Shown here in pieces: positions 1 to 7,580 of a stretch of 52,022 nt of DNA. Location: assembly GCA_018333605.1 (NCBI GenBank), contig JAGXSV010000009.1:1-52022 (forward strand), written 5' to 3'. Position 1 is the first letter of the stretch; every line of letters begins with the position of its first letter. Made by a program: the position numbers and the translations under genes. The notes under the pieces are model-generated. The model saw only the letters and a list, made by a program, of their open reading frames with translations. It searched no databases and had not been told where the DNA came from. The DNA is from Hydrogenophaga sp. Lineage in GTDB: Bacteria; Pseudomonadota; Gammaproteobacteria; Burkholderiales; Burkholderiaceae_C.

Positions 1-339
1 AACGAGTCCTACCGCTTCAGGCACAGCACCCTGGAGGCCAGGTCACGCATCACGGCCCGAGAGACCTCACGCAAAGGCCGCTCGACCACTCCGGTACCCC
101 CGGGGCCTGACGAACCGTTATGAAAGGGCCAATCGCTACACTTATCCACAATTGCTGAAAGAAAATTCAGCAGTCCGCCCTGGGTCAATATTGGATCGGC
201 AGGGTGGGGCAATATTCAAGCGGCGCCAACAACCAGTCACCAGTCACCAGTCACCAGTCACCAGTCACCAGTACAGCTAGACGATGTGCGTCAATTGTAC
301 TAACATAGCGGCAGTTGATCTAACAAAAGAGGTGCTGCC
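1..339. other. Gene-free left edge with IS-like debris
   Basis: I find no convincing gene here. The stretch contains a perfect DnaA-box 9-mer TTATCCACA at 142-150, a sequence at 210-231 (CAATATTCAAGCGGCGCCAA followed by CA) that recurs with one mismatch at 26310-26331, and the heptamer repeat. The 210-231 sequence resembles the outer tips of IS21-family elements, which is a family impression and not a proven match. A ribosome binding site AGAGGTG at about 329-336 serves the gene that starts at 340. Confidence 0.5.
233..272. repeat. Tandem heptamer repeat, about 5.7 copies
   Basis: The unit CCAGTCA is repeated head to tail five times and ends in a partial copy CCAGT. It lies about 70 bases before the antitoxin gene and directly after an IS21-like tip. 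The unit is not a multiple of three inside any gene, so it is non-coding. It has no spacers and is not a CRISPR. Copy number could vary by slipped replication. Confidence 0.9.
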
Positions 340-633
340 ATGACTGCTGTTGTATCGTCGCCTTCCGCCCGCTCTGCCCGACTTGGGCTGCGCGCCACCC
401 CCGAACAGGAGGTGGTGCTGCGTCGTGCCGCCGAGGTGGCCCACAAGTCGCTGACCGACTTCATCCTCGACAGCGCTTGCCTGGCCGCCGAGCAGACCCT
501 GCTCGATCAGCGATTGTTCATGGTCTCGGGCAGCCAGTACCAGGCCCTGATGGATCTGCTGGAGCGGCCTGAACAGGCCAACGAGGGTTTGCGCGACCTG
601 TTTGCCCGCAAGGCGCCCTGGGACGCGAAGTGA
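340..633 (+). CDS. DUF1778 antitoxin (TacA-like)
   Basis: This 97-residue protein has the ribbon-helix-helix organisation of DUF1778 antitoxins: an N-terminal segment SARLGLRATPEQEVVLRRAA, then the typical KSLTDFILDSACLAAEQTLL helix, and a C-terminal toxin-binding tail with the signature LMDLLERP. Antitoxins of this family bind DNA at their own promoter and neutralise a GNAT acetyltransferase toxin. The next gene is such a toxin, starting at a GTG that overlaps this stop codon (GTGA), so the two are translationally coupled. The start has an AGAGGTG ribosome site. Autoregulation is expected from the family. No operator was identified with confidence. Confidence 0.9.
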   Translation: MTAVVSSPSARSARLGLRATPEQEVVLRRAAEVAHKSLTDFILDSACLAAEQTLLDQRLFMVSGSQYQALMDLLERPEQANEGLRDLFARKAPWDAK

Positions 634-1130
634 CGTTGCGCGCACCGGAGCCTCTGGCCGCGCAGCATCGGCTGGAGGGTTTTGATTGCGGCAAGCCCGC
701 GCTGAATGACTGGCTGTTGCGCCACGCCCGCCAGGCGCAGGGCAGTGGCTCGGCCAAGACCTTCGTCGTTGCCGAGGACGATGGCCGCGTGGCGGGCTAC
801 TTCAGCCTGACTGTGGGTCAAGTCGACACGCTGGAGGCGTCGGAGCGCATCCGCAAGGGGATGGGGCAGTACCCTTTGCCAGTGGTGATCCTTGCGAGGC
901 TGGCAGTATCAATTCACGATCAGGGGCGAGGTATAGGCTTTGGCCTGCTGCAGGACGCGATTCGCCGCACGATGCTGATTGCCGAGCAAGCCGGCATCCG
1001 TGCCATGCTGACCCACCCCATCGATGAAGAATCGGCGAGGTTCTACACCCGGTTCGGATTCATCGCGTCACCGCTGCGCGAGCAGCAATTGCTTCTGCTC
1101 TTGAAGGACGCCCGTCGCTGGGTCCGCTGA
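630..1130 (+). CDS. GNAT-family acetyltransferase toxin (TacT-like)
   Basis: The 166-residue protein starts at GTG 630, inside the stop of the antitoxin gene. It has a GNAT fold: the N-terminal part with FDCGKPALNDWL typical of TacT toxins, an acetyl-CoA pyrophosphate loop QGRGIGFGLL, and the C-terminal SARFYTRFGF segment holding the conserved tyrosine. Known TacT toxins acetylate the amino group of aminoacyl-tRNAs and stop translation; that activity is inferred here from family and gene order. No disabling change is visible, so the pair looks functional. A third small gene follows after three bases. Confidence 0.9.
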   Translation: MTLRAPEPLAAQHRLEGFDCGKPALNDWLLRHARQAQGSGSAKTFVVAEDDGRVAGYFSLTVGQVDTLEASERIRKGMGQYPLPVVILARLAVSIHDQGRGIGFGLLQDAIRRTMLIAEQAGIRAMLTHPIDEESARFYTRFGFIASPLREQQLLLLLKDARRWVR

Positions 1131-1133
1131 ACC

Positions 1134-1361
1134 ATGCCCATCGAATCACTGCCGACTTTCACCAATCCCGCCCGTCAGCGCTGGGAAACCATCCCTGCCG
1201 ACATTCGCCAGCGGCTGCTGTCCAACGTCTGGTGCAGCCAATGCCGTCACGAGACAACGATCACCAATTTCAGCGGCGCTATCAAGGGTGGCGACTTGCT
1301 GCTGGTGGGCAAGTGCGCCGAATGCCGCAGTGATGTGGCACGGGTGATCGAGGGCTCGTAA
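1134..1361 (+). CDS. Small zinc-ribbon-like protein downstream of the TA pair
   Basis: This 75-residue protein has two CxxC knuckles (WCSQC near residue 34 and KCAEC near residue 61) separated by about 25 residues, a pattern that usually binds one zinc ion. The start codon follows the toxin stop by three bases, so it is likely part of the same transcript. I do not recognise a named family. It could be a third component or regulator of the toxin-antitoxin locus, or an unrelated passenger. The function is unknown. Confidence 0.65.
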   Translation: MPIESLPTFTNPARQRWETIPADIRQRLLSNVWCSQCRHETTITNFSGAIKGGDLLLVGKCAECRSDVARVIEGS

Positions 1362-1366
1362 CCCGG

Positions 1367-1515
1367 TCAGGCATCAAACCCCGCCACCACCTTGCGCTGC
1401 GCCACCCAATCGGTCGGCAGCGGGTTCCGCTGGAACCACAGCAGGCTCATGCACTTGGGCTGCTGCCCGGCCAGAATGCTCTGAATGATGGCAGGCTCCA
1501 GCAGGCGTGCGTTTC
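1367..1515 (-). pseudogene. C-terminal remnant resembling a recombinase-associated protein
   Basis: On the minus strand this stretch encodes LEPAIIQSILAGQQP followed by a conserved-looking NPLPTDWVAQR segment. That looks like the C-terminal tail found on many serine-recombinase-type or phage-linked proteins (pattern LAPDIVEAILxGxQP). There is no start and no N-terminal part: at about 1515 it is joined, in another frame, to a transposase fragment. It is a truncated relic. The family assignment is tentative. Confidence 0.4.
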
Positions 1516-1752
1516 GTTCAGCGCGAGCAGACGTTGCGCTGGGCTCCAAGAGGCGGCTGCTACGTCCACGGGCAGTGTGGCAGGCGGCGTGGGCAGGCTG
1601 TCTTTTTGGTTCGACTTGGTGATCCATTTCCTGAGGGTCCCCTCAGGCATGTGCAGTTCTTGGGCAACGGTGCGCACGCTTTTGTCTCCGCGCTCTCACA
1701 CTTTGATCAAGGCCTGGTTTTCAAACTCTTTGGAGTGGTGGTTTCTTTTCAT
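1510..1752 (-). pseudogene. IS3-type transposase OrfA, 5' fragment with a nonsense codon
   Basis: The minus strand from ATG at 1752 encodes MKRNHHSKEFENQALIKV, a stop (TGA, codon 19), then ERGDKSVRTVAQELHMPEGT and onward to SPAQRLLALNETHA. This is the helix-turn-helix N-terminal half of an IS3-family first open reading frame. A single C-to-T type change (CGA to TGA) would explain the in-frame stop. After about 1510 the similarity ends abruptly and another relic begins. The gene is doubly inactivated. Confidence 0.75.
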
Positions 1753-1809
1753 GGGGTGTCGCTTCGGTGTGGGTTATCCACAATTTCGGGGAGCGACAAA
1801 TAGTTTGAC

Positions 1810-2163
1810 ATGGCGCGGGCAGCGGCGCACAGTCAAAGTGAGGAAGTGGCGCGCACAGGGCTTGGGCTCTGGATCAGTTGGGCCATGCACTCGCGCCTGG
1901 AGCCATTCAAGCGGCTCGCGCGCACGCTCAAGACGCACTTTGAAGGTGTGATCGCGGGCATGCCGCAAGGGCGGAGCAACGCGTTTGTGGAAGCCATGAA
2001 TGGGTTGATGCAAAACGCCAAGCGCGCCGCACGCGGGTTCAGAACGAGCAGGAACTTCATCGCGATTGCGTACCTGCGACTGTCCAAGCTCAAGCATCTG
2101 CCGACCAACCCGTTTGAGCACGCCGCGCCCCGTTTCGCAGGCGTGGCCATGCACCGGTGCTGA
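1810..2163 (+). pseudogene. ISL3-family transposase, C-terminal fragment
   Basis: About 115 residues match the C-terminal end of an ISL3-type DDE transposase: WISWAMHSRLEPFKRLARTL, then RSNAFVEAMNGLMQNAKRAA and a FIAIAYLRLSKLKHLP tail. The catalytic N-terminal and central parts are missing. The natural stop and the outer tip of the element are kept, and bases 2107-2193 are repeated almost perfectly at 28065-28151. It is a 3' remnant of an insertion sequence. Confidence 0.8.
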
Positions 2164-2193
2164 AGGTCAAGTTCCATGCAATTCGGCATCGAG
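2107..2193 (+). repeat. ISL3 3'-end copy 1 (pairs with 28065-28151)
   Basis: These 87 bases cover the last 18 codons of the ISL3-type transposase, its stop codon and the outer tip of the element. They match 28065-28151 with one visible difference (position 2181 A versus 28139 T). Both copies are in the same orientation, about 25.96 kb apart, so homologous recombination between them could in principle delete or duplicate the intervening segment. Confidence 0.9.
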
Positions 2194-2475
2194 TCGAATT
2201 CCGTCGCCCAATTCGGCCACCATTTACCGCCGCCAGATTTCTACGGGTTTAGACCGCCGCTATCACGCAGCACTGCCAGGCTTCAGACCCCACAAAAAAA
2301 GGGACTGAAACGGCAGTCACGATGCCGAAATCACCGGTCACGTTGGTCCGAAATACGCAGGAGGATAAAATCTTGCGCTATGCCAAGGTCTGCCGTGTGT
2401 CCAACGTGATGCGGCCCTACTTGGAGGGCTTCCTGTGACGGGGGCCTTATGTCAAATCAGGGCGTTTTGGTGCGT
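2194..2475. other. Gene-free stretch with IS21-like debris and an orphan C-terminal peptide
   Basis: No complete gene is present. The segment around 2325-2360 (GGTCACGTTGGTCCGAAATA) resembles the end region of IS21-family elements. Immediately after it, an open frame with no start codon encodes DKILRYAKVCRVSNVMRPYL and ends in EGFL and a TGA at 2438. This could be the C-terminal tail of a chromosomal gene truncated by the insertion. I cannot name that gene. Confidence 0.4.
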
Positions 2476-3246
2476 TTACTGCGCAGCCCAGCCGCCGTCC
2501 ATGTTCCAGGCCACGCCGCGTACATTGGCGCCAGCGGGTGAACAAAAGAAGACCGCCAGCTCACCCAACTCCTCTGGCGTGGTGAACTGCATCGAAGGCT
2601 CCTTCTCTCCCAGCAGCAGGTTCTTGGCATCGTCGTTTGAAATACCCAGTGCGGCAGCCTTTGCGTCCACCTGCTTTTGCACCAGGGGCGTGAGCACCCA
2701 GCCAGGACAGATGGCGTTGCAGGTCACGCCGCTGGTGGCGTTCTCCAGCGCCGTGACCTTGGTGAGTCCTACAACGCCGTGTTTGGCGGCCACATACGCC
2801 GACTTTTCAGATGAACCCACCAGCCCGTGCACCGAGGCGACATTGATGATGCGGCCCCAATTGGCGGCCTGCATGGCGGGCAATGCCAAGCGCGTCGCGT
2901 GAAAGGCGCTGGAGAGGTTGATGGCGATGATGGCATCCCAGCGAGCGACCGGAAAGGCTTCGATCCGTGCCACGTGCTGAATGCCCGCGTTGTTCACCAG
3001 AATGTCGACCCGTCCGAACTCGGTGGCCGCGTAGGCCATCATGGCCTCAATTTCGTTGGGTTTACTCATGTCTGCACCGTGATAGGCCACCTGGGCGCCC
3101 AGTGCAGCAATTTCGGCCTTGGGGCCTTCCACGTCGCCAAAACCATTCAGAACGATATTGGCGCCCTGGCGGGCCAGCGCCTTGGCAATTCCCAGTCCAA
3201 TACCGCTGGTGGATCCGGTGACAAGGGCCGTTTTGTTCGCAAGCAT
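2476..3246 (-). CDS. bdhA: 3-hydroxybutyrate dehydrogenase (SDR family)
   Basis: The 256-residue protein is a classical short-chain dehydrogenase: cofactor loop TGSTSGIG at residues 10-17, NNAG at 85-88, and catalytic Ser138, Tyr151 and Lys155 (SAYVAAKHG). Length and the WVLTPLVQKQVDAKA segment match D-3-hydroxybutyrate dehydrogenase, which interconverts 3-hydroxybutyrate and acetoacetate with NAD in PHB turnover. It is divergent from an alpha/beta hydrolase gene 78 bases away, so both promoters must lie in that short gap. A PHB-linked regulator gene (phaR) lies 3.7 kb downstream on the other strand. Other SDR substrates cannot be excluded, but the match is strong. Confidence 0.88.
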   Translation of the reverse strand: MLANKTALVTGSTSGIGLGIAKALARQGANIVLNGFGDVEGPKAEIAALGAQVAYHGADMSKPNEIEAMMAYAATEFGRVDILVNNAGIQHVARIEAFPVARWDAIIAINLSSAFHATRLALPAMQAANWGRIINVASVHGLVGSSEKSAYVAAKHGVVGLTKVTALENATSGVTCNAICPGWVLTPLVQKQVDAKAAALGISNDDAKNLLLGEKEPSMQFTTPEELGELAVFFCSPAGANVRGVAWNMDGGWAAQ

Positions 3247-3324
3247 GGCAGGGGCTCCAGTTCAATTACGATAGGTTGAAAGACTTTCGAAGCATTATCA
3301 CGGAGCCTGGAAAAGGATTGATTC

Positions 3325-4248
3325 ATGCAGCAGCCTCTATGCCGTCATCTGCACGTCAGCGGGCCCGCCGCGCGCAACGGTGGTCCCCGTTGCATGGCCT
3401 ATTGGGACTGGCCGGCACGAGCGGGTGCAGACGAGCGCCGGGTGGTGATCTGCGTCCACGGTCTGTCACGCCAAGGGCGCGACTTCGACACGCTGGCCCA
3501 AGTTCTCCAGTTGCAGGCGCGTGTGTTGGCTGTGGACGTGGCTGGCCGGGGTGAAAGCGACTGGCTGGCTGATCCCCTGGCCTATCAGGTGAGCACCTAT
3601 GCCTCCGACCTCGCAGCGCTGGTGCTCAAGCTCCGCGCCGAACGCCCTGATGCTGTGATCGATTGGGTGGGAACCAGCATGGGCGGACTGGTGGGCATGG
3701 CCCTGGCGGCGCAGCCGGCGCTCAGCCTTCGCCGTTTGGTCTTGAACGATGCGGGACCCGTGATCCAATGGGAGGCCCTGCAGCGCATCGGCTCCTATCT
3801 GGGGTTGAACCTGTCGTTCGCCAGCGAACAGGAAGCTGTGCATTACCTCGCATCCATCTTCTCGGGTTTTGGTCCACACACGCCCGAGCAATGGCTTGCG
3901 TTGTCGCGCCCCATGCTGCGCGAGCGTGGCGACCGCTGGTGGCTGCATTACGATCCGTCGATTGCTGCGCCATTCAAGGCGCTGGTGGGCATGGTCGATG
4001 AAGCTGCGGCCCGCCAAGCCGTGCGCGATGGAGAAGCTGCGATGTGGGGGCTCTATGACGCCATCACGGCGCCGACATTGCTGTTGCGCGGCGCTGACTC
4101 AGACCTGCTCACCCGCGACACGGTGATACAGATGGCTGTTCGAGGGCCGCGTGCCCAATGCGTCGAGTTTGCTCACGTAGGACATGCACCAACCCTGGTC
4201 GCCAGTGACCAGATTGCGACCGTCCAGGCATTTTTGGAGGCGCCCTGA
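3325..4248 (+). CDS. Alpha/beta hydrolase
   Basis: The 307-residue protein has an alpha/beta hydrolase fold with the nucleophile elbow GTSMGG (Ser118), an oxyanion-side HG at residues 45-46, and the catalytic histidine in HVGHAP near residue 287. The likely acid is an aspartate in LLLRGADSDLL near residue 257. No signal peptide is seen, so it is probably cytoplasmic. The start at 3325 has an AAAAGGA ribosome site. Divergence from bdhA suggests, without proving, action on hydroxybutyrate oligomers or another ester. The stop lies 9 to 21 bases before relA, so the two may be co-transcribed. Confidence 0.8.
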   Translation: MQQPLCRHLHVSGPAARNGGPRCMAYWDWPARAGADERRVVICVHGLSRQGRDFDTLAQVLQLQARVLAVDVAGRGESDWLADPLAYQVSTYASDLAALVLKLRAERPDAVIDWVGTSMGGLVGMALAAQPALSLRRLVLNDAGPVIQWEALQRIGSYLGLNLSFASEQEAVHYLASIFSGFGPHTPEQWLALSRPMLRERGDRWWLHYDPSIAAPFKALVGMVDEAAARQAVRDGEAAMWGLYDAITAPTLLLRGADSDLLTRDTVIQMAVRGPRAQCVEFAHVGHAPTLVASDQIATVQAFLEAP

Positions 4249-4269
4249 CCGGGTGTCTTGTCACTGTCC

Positions 4270-6594
4270 ATGAAGCGTTCATCTTCCCCTACACCGCCCG
4301 AGGCGGTTCCGGTCTCTTCGGCGGCGTCTGGCCAAGCAGCGAAGCCCTCGGCGATTGTGGCCGCCACCTCGGACAGCCTGCCACACCAGGTGCAGGCGCT
4401 CGCGCGTGCACGTTCCTTTGCCGAGCCTCTGCTGTCTTCCGAACAGCTTGATACCGGTGAAAATATTCTGGCACACGCTGATGCGGTCGCGGCCATTCTG
4501 AACGACATCGGCGGGTCAGAGGCCATGCAGGCTGCTGCCTATCTGGTGTATGCCTGTCAGTACCTGAACCGACCGCAGGACGTGATTGCCAAGGCCTTCG
4601 GCGACAATTACGCTGCGCTGGCGGTTGAAACCACCAAGCTCGTTCAGTTGCAGCGCCAGGCAAGGGCCAAAACGGCCGAGGTGCAGGCGAAAAAAGACGA
4701 GGAGCGCCAGGCCGCGCAAGACCAGGCCTTGCCCCTGGCGTCGCCTGGCAAAAGCTCGGTTTCTGAGCTGGCAGCCAGCCAGACCGAGAACGTGCGCAAG
4801 ATGCTGCTGGCTTTCTCGCGTGACCTACGGGTGGTCATGCTGCGCCTGGCTTCCCGGCTGCAAACGCTGCGCTACTTTGCCGCGAGTAAAGTCGACCCGG
4901 GTGAGGCCATGGCCAGCGAATCGTTACATGTTTTCGCACCACTGGCCAACCGGCTCGGCATCTGGCAGATCAAGTGGGAGATGGAGGATCTCGCCTTCCG
5001 TTTTCTGGAGCCTCAAACGTACAAGCAAGTGGCTCGCCTGCTGGACGAAAAACGCGCCGAGCGTGAAGCGCATGTGGAGCAAGTGCGCATGCAACTTGAG
5101 CAGGACTTGCAGCGCCAAGGCGTCACCGCGTCGGTGCAGGGACGGCCCAAGCACATCTACAGCATCGTGAAAAAGATGCGAGGCAAGTCGCTCAATTTCG
5201 ACCAGGTATTTGACATCCGTGCGTTGCGTGTGGTCGTGCCACACGCGGACGATTGTTATGCGGTGCTGGCCTTGGTTCATGCGCAGTTCACGCCGGTCAC
5301 CGAAGAGTTTGACGATTACATCGCCAAACCCAAACCCAACGGTTATCAGTCGCTGCACACCGTGGTGCGCGACGTCCAGGGCCGGGCGTTTGAGATTCAG
5401 ATTCGTACCCAGGCCATGCACGACCATGCCGAGCACGGCGTGGCCGCGCACTGGGCCTATAAAGAGGCTGGCGCCAAGGGCTACGCGGGCGTGGCGGCCA
5501 GTTCCGAATATGACGCAAAAATTGCAGTGCTGCGCCAGTTGCTGGCCTGGGAGCGTGACCTGAGTGGCACCGGGCAGGGCTTGTTTGACGACCGTATCTA
5601 CGTGCTGACGCCCGACGCCGCGATTGTGGAGTTGCCCCAAGGCGCCACGGCGGTGGACTTTGCCTATACCGTGCACACCAGCCTGGGGCACCGTTGCCGA
5701 GGCGCCCGCGTGGATGGCACCATGGTGACGCTCAACACCCCGCTGCAAAACGGGCAGACGGTGGAAATCACCGCTGCCAAGGAGGGAGGACCTTCGCGTG
5801 ACTGGCTCAACGCCGATCTCGGCTATCTTGTCAGCCACCGGGCAAAAAGCAAGGTGCGTGCATGGTTCAACGCACAAGCCATGGAGGAAACGGTGGCTCG
5901 CGGCCGCGAGGCGGTTGAAAAACTGCTGCAGCGTGAAGGAAAGACGGCGCTCAAACTGGACGACCTGGCTGTCTCCATGGGGCTGGCATCGGCCCAGGAA
6001 CTGTTTGAGCAAGTGGGCAAAGACGAGTTGTCGTTGCGTTCCATTGAGACCCACCTGCGCCCAGCAGAGCCTGCCCTGGCCGCAACGGAAATGCCCCTGT
6101 GGATCAGGAAGCCCCGCAAGTCCAACAGCGGCTCACCCGGTGGCGTGCTGGTGGTGGGTGTCGACTCGCTCATGACGCAACTGGCCAAGTGCTGCAAGCC
6201 AGCGCCGCCCGATGACATTGGCGGCTTTGTCACGCGCGGCAAGGGTGTGAGTATTCACCGTGCCGATTGCTCCGATTTCGCCCATTTGCGCAAGAAAAGC
6301 CCGGACCGGGTGATCGATGTACAGTGGGGTGGCCAAAGTGCCTCGAGCCGGGGAAGTGATTCCTTTTACCCTGTGGATGTGGCCATTGAAGCGCTGGATC
6401 GGCAAGGCTTGCTGCGGGATATCTCGGATGTGTTTGCTCGAGAGAAGATGAACGTGATTGGGGTGCAGACCCAGTCGGTCAAAGGTGTGGCCTGGATGAC
6501 CTTCACCATCGAAGTGACCGATGCGCGGCAGGTGGCTCGCGCCATGTCGGTGGTGGGCGATGTGGCAGGCGTGCGTGTGGTGAGACGCAAATGA
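4270..6594 (+). CDS. relA: RelA-type (p)ppGpp synthetase
   Basis: This protein of about 774 residues (ATG 4270; a TTG at 4258 is an in-frame alternative) has the long RSH layout: a degenerate HD region around residues 60-200, a synthetase domain around 290-420, a TGS domain around 440-500 and a C-terminal ACT domain from about 700. The metal-binding His-Asp of the hydrolase is absent (AAYLVYACQYL near residue 90). The synthetase carries the acidic EFDD motif (residues 346-349) followed by YIAKPKPNGYQSLHT, the form typical of synthesis-only RelA and not of bifunctional SpoT. It should make (p)ppGpp from ATP and GTP or GDP on stalled ribosomes. Function is inferred from motifs. Confidence 0.92.
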   Translation: MKRSSSPTPPEAVPVSSAASGQAAKPSAIVAATSDSLPHQVQALARARSFAEPLLSSEQLDTGENILAHADAVAAILNDIGGSEAMQAAAYLVYACQYLNRPQDVIAKAFGDNYAALAVETTKLVQLQRQARAKTAEVQAKKDEERQAAQDQALPLASPGKSSVSELAASQTENVRKMLLAFSRDLRVVMLRLASRLQTLRYFAASKVDPGEAMASESLHVFAPLANRLGIWQIKWEMEDLAFRFLEPQTYKQVARLLDEKRAEREAHVEQVRMQLEQDLQRQGVTASVQGRPKHIYSIVKKMRGKSLNFDQVFDIRALRVVVPHADDCYAVLALVHAQFTPVTEEFDDYIAKPKPNGYQSLHTVVRDVQGRAFEIQIRTQAMHDHAEHGVAAHWAYKEAGAKGYAGVAASSEYDAKIAVLRQLLAWERDLSGTGQGLFDDRIYVLTPDAAIVELPQGATAVDFAYTVHTSLGHRCRGARVDGTMVTLNTPLQNGQTVEITAAKEGGPSRDWLNADLGYLVSHRAKSKVRAWFNAQAMEETVARGREAVEKLLQREGKTALKLDDLAVSMGLASAQELFEQVGKDELSLRSIETHLRPAEPALAATEMPLWIRKPRKSNSGSPGGVLVVGVDSLMTQLAKCCKPAPPDDIGGFVTRGKGVSIHRADCSDFAHLRKKSPDRVIDVQWGGQSASSRGSDSFYPVDVAIEALDRQGLLRDISDVFAREKMNVIGVQTQSVKGVAWMTFTIEVTDARQVARAMSVVGDVAGVRVVRRK

Positions 6595-6602
6595 ATTTGG
6601 AA

Positions 6603-6632
6603 TGGTAAACAGAGAGCAAACGCTGCTATAAT
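6603..6632 (+). promoter_or_regulatory. Promoter candidate for tRNA-Val
   Basis: A perfect -10 hexamer TATAAT lies at 6627-6632, 21 bases before the tRNA 5' end. The -35 region is weak (no TTGACA at the right distance). It sits immediately downstream of relA, so the tRNA can be transcribed independently. Confidence 0.5.
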
Positions 6633-6653
6633 TCAAGGCTTAGGATAGTTTGT

Positions 6654-6730
6654 AGGCGCGTAGCTCAGCTGGTTAGAGCACCACCTTGACATGGTGGGGG
6701 TCGTTGGTTCGAGTCCAATCGCGCCTACCA
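6654..6730 (+). tRNA. tRNA-Val (anticodon GAC)
   Basis: The 77 bases fold as a complete cloverleaf: acceptor AGGCGCG pairs with CGCGCCT, D arm GCTC/GAGC, anticodon stem CCACC/GGTGG with loop TTGACAT (anticodon GAC), a five-base variable loop and a T arm with loop TTCGAGT. The 3' CCA is encoded. It reads GTC and GTT valine codons. A strong hairpin follows directly. Confidence 0.96.
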
Positions 6731-6768
6731 AAATGCCCTTGTAATTCATTGAGTTACAAGGGCATTTT
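6730..6768 (+). terminator. Intrinsic terminator after tRNA-Val
   Basis: A long inverted repeat AAAATGCCCTTGTAA / TTACAAGGGCATTTT (15-base arms, nine-base loop) starts at the tRNA 3' end and finishes in TTTTGCTTT. It is close to symmetrical, so it could stop transcription from both sides. Confidence 0.85.
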
Positions 6769-6963
6769 GCTTTCCGCAGCCTTTTTGCTCTGATGGCGGT
6801 CGGCACCGACATCAGCGGAAATTGCGGTTGAAACGTTTTGATCGGCGCGTGCGTCGGCATGGGGAAAACCCATGGAGACGGGTGTCAGCGACAGTTTTTA
6901 GAATGTGCCTTATCCTCTGCCCCCTTGACGGGCTTCGAACCGTACCAATCTGAAAGACCTTTC

Positions 6964-7506
6964 GTGCAAAAAAACAAGGCCGAGGCCGGATCTTCTCCTG
7001 CAGGCGCCGTGCGGGTGATCAAAAAATACCCGAACCGTCGCCTGTATGACACCGACACGTCGTCCTACATCACGTTGGCCGAGGTTAAGTCGTTGGTGAT
7101 GGACAACGAGTTGTTCGTGGTGCGCGATGCCAAGACCAACGATGATCTGACACGGAGCATCTTGTTGCAGATCATTTTGGAAGAGGAAACTGCAGGTGTG
7201 CCCATCTTTACCGAACAGGTGCTGGCAAACATCATCCGTTTTTATGGTCACGCCATGCAGGATTTCATGGGCGCGTACCTGGAGAAAAATGTGCAGATCT
7301 TCATGGATCTGCAGAACAAGATGACGGAGCAGACAAAGGGCCTCAATCCAGAAGTCTGGAAGCAGTTCACGAACGTGCAGTCGCCCCTGATGCAGGGCAT
7401 GATGGGCACCTACCTGGAACAGTCGCGAACCGCATTCACTCAAATGCAGGAGCAAATGCAAAAGAACAGCGAGCAGATGATGGCCGCGCTGGGGCTCAAA
7501 CGGTAG
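6964..7506 (+). CDS. phaR: Polyhydroxyalkanoate synthesis repressor
   Basis: I place the start at GTG 6964, giving 181 residues, because conservation begins just after it (VIKKYPNRRLYDTDTSSYIT). An upstream in-frame ATG at 6838 would add 42 residues of no recognisable character. The N-terminal region is the PHB/PHA accumulation regulator DNA-binding domain, followed by a PHB_acc region with IIRFYGHAMQDFMGAYLEKN, and a Met/Gln-rich C-terminal helix. PhaR proteins bind PHB granules and repress phasin and other PHA genes when no polymer is present. The partner genes phaCAB are not in the window. Confidence 0.9.
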   Translation: MQKNKAEAGSSPAGAVRVIKKYPNRRLYDTDTSSYITLAEVKSLVMDNELFVVRDAKTNDDLTRSILLQIILEEETAGVPIFTEQVLANIIRFYGHAMQDFMGAYLEKNVQIFMDLQNKMTEQTKGLNPEVWKQFTNVQSPLMQGMMGTYLEQSRTAFTQMQEQMQKNSEQMMAALGLKR

Positions 7507-7580
7507 CGAGCCAACGCGTCCGGGAGGCCGGCAGGTTCGTTGCTGGCGTGCGCGGTTACGGTCTCTGAGACAATCGGGGC

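Noticed and set aside
233..272. Possible CRISPR array
   Set aside because: The units are seven bases long with no spacers.
142..1782. Two DnaA-box 9-mers TTATCCACA (142-150, 1774-1782) as a replication origin
   Set aside because: Only two sites, 1.6 kb apart within IS debris, with no dnaA, parAB, gyrB or AT-rich unwinding region nearby.
4924..6054. 376-residue minus-strand frame inside relA
   Set aside because: It is antisense to conserved RelA domains, with no recognisable motif.
6633..6860. Minus-strand open frame over tRNA-Val
   Set aside because: It is a spurious translation of the tRNA gene and its terminator.
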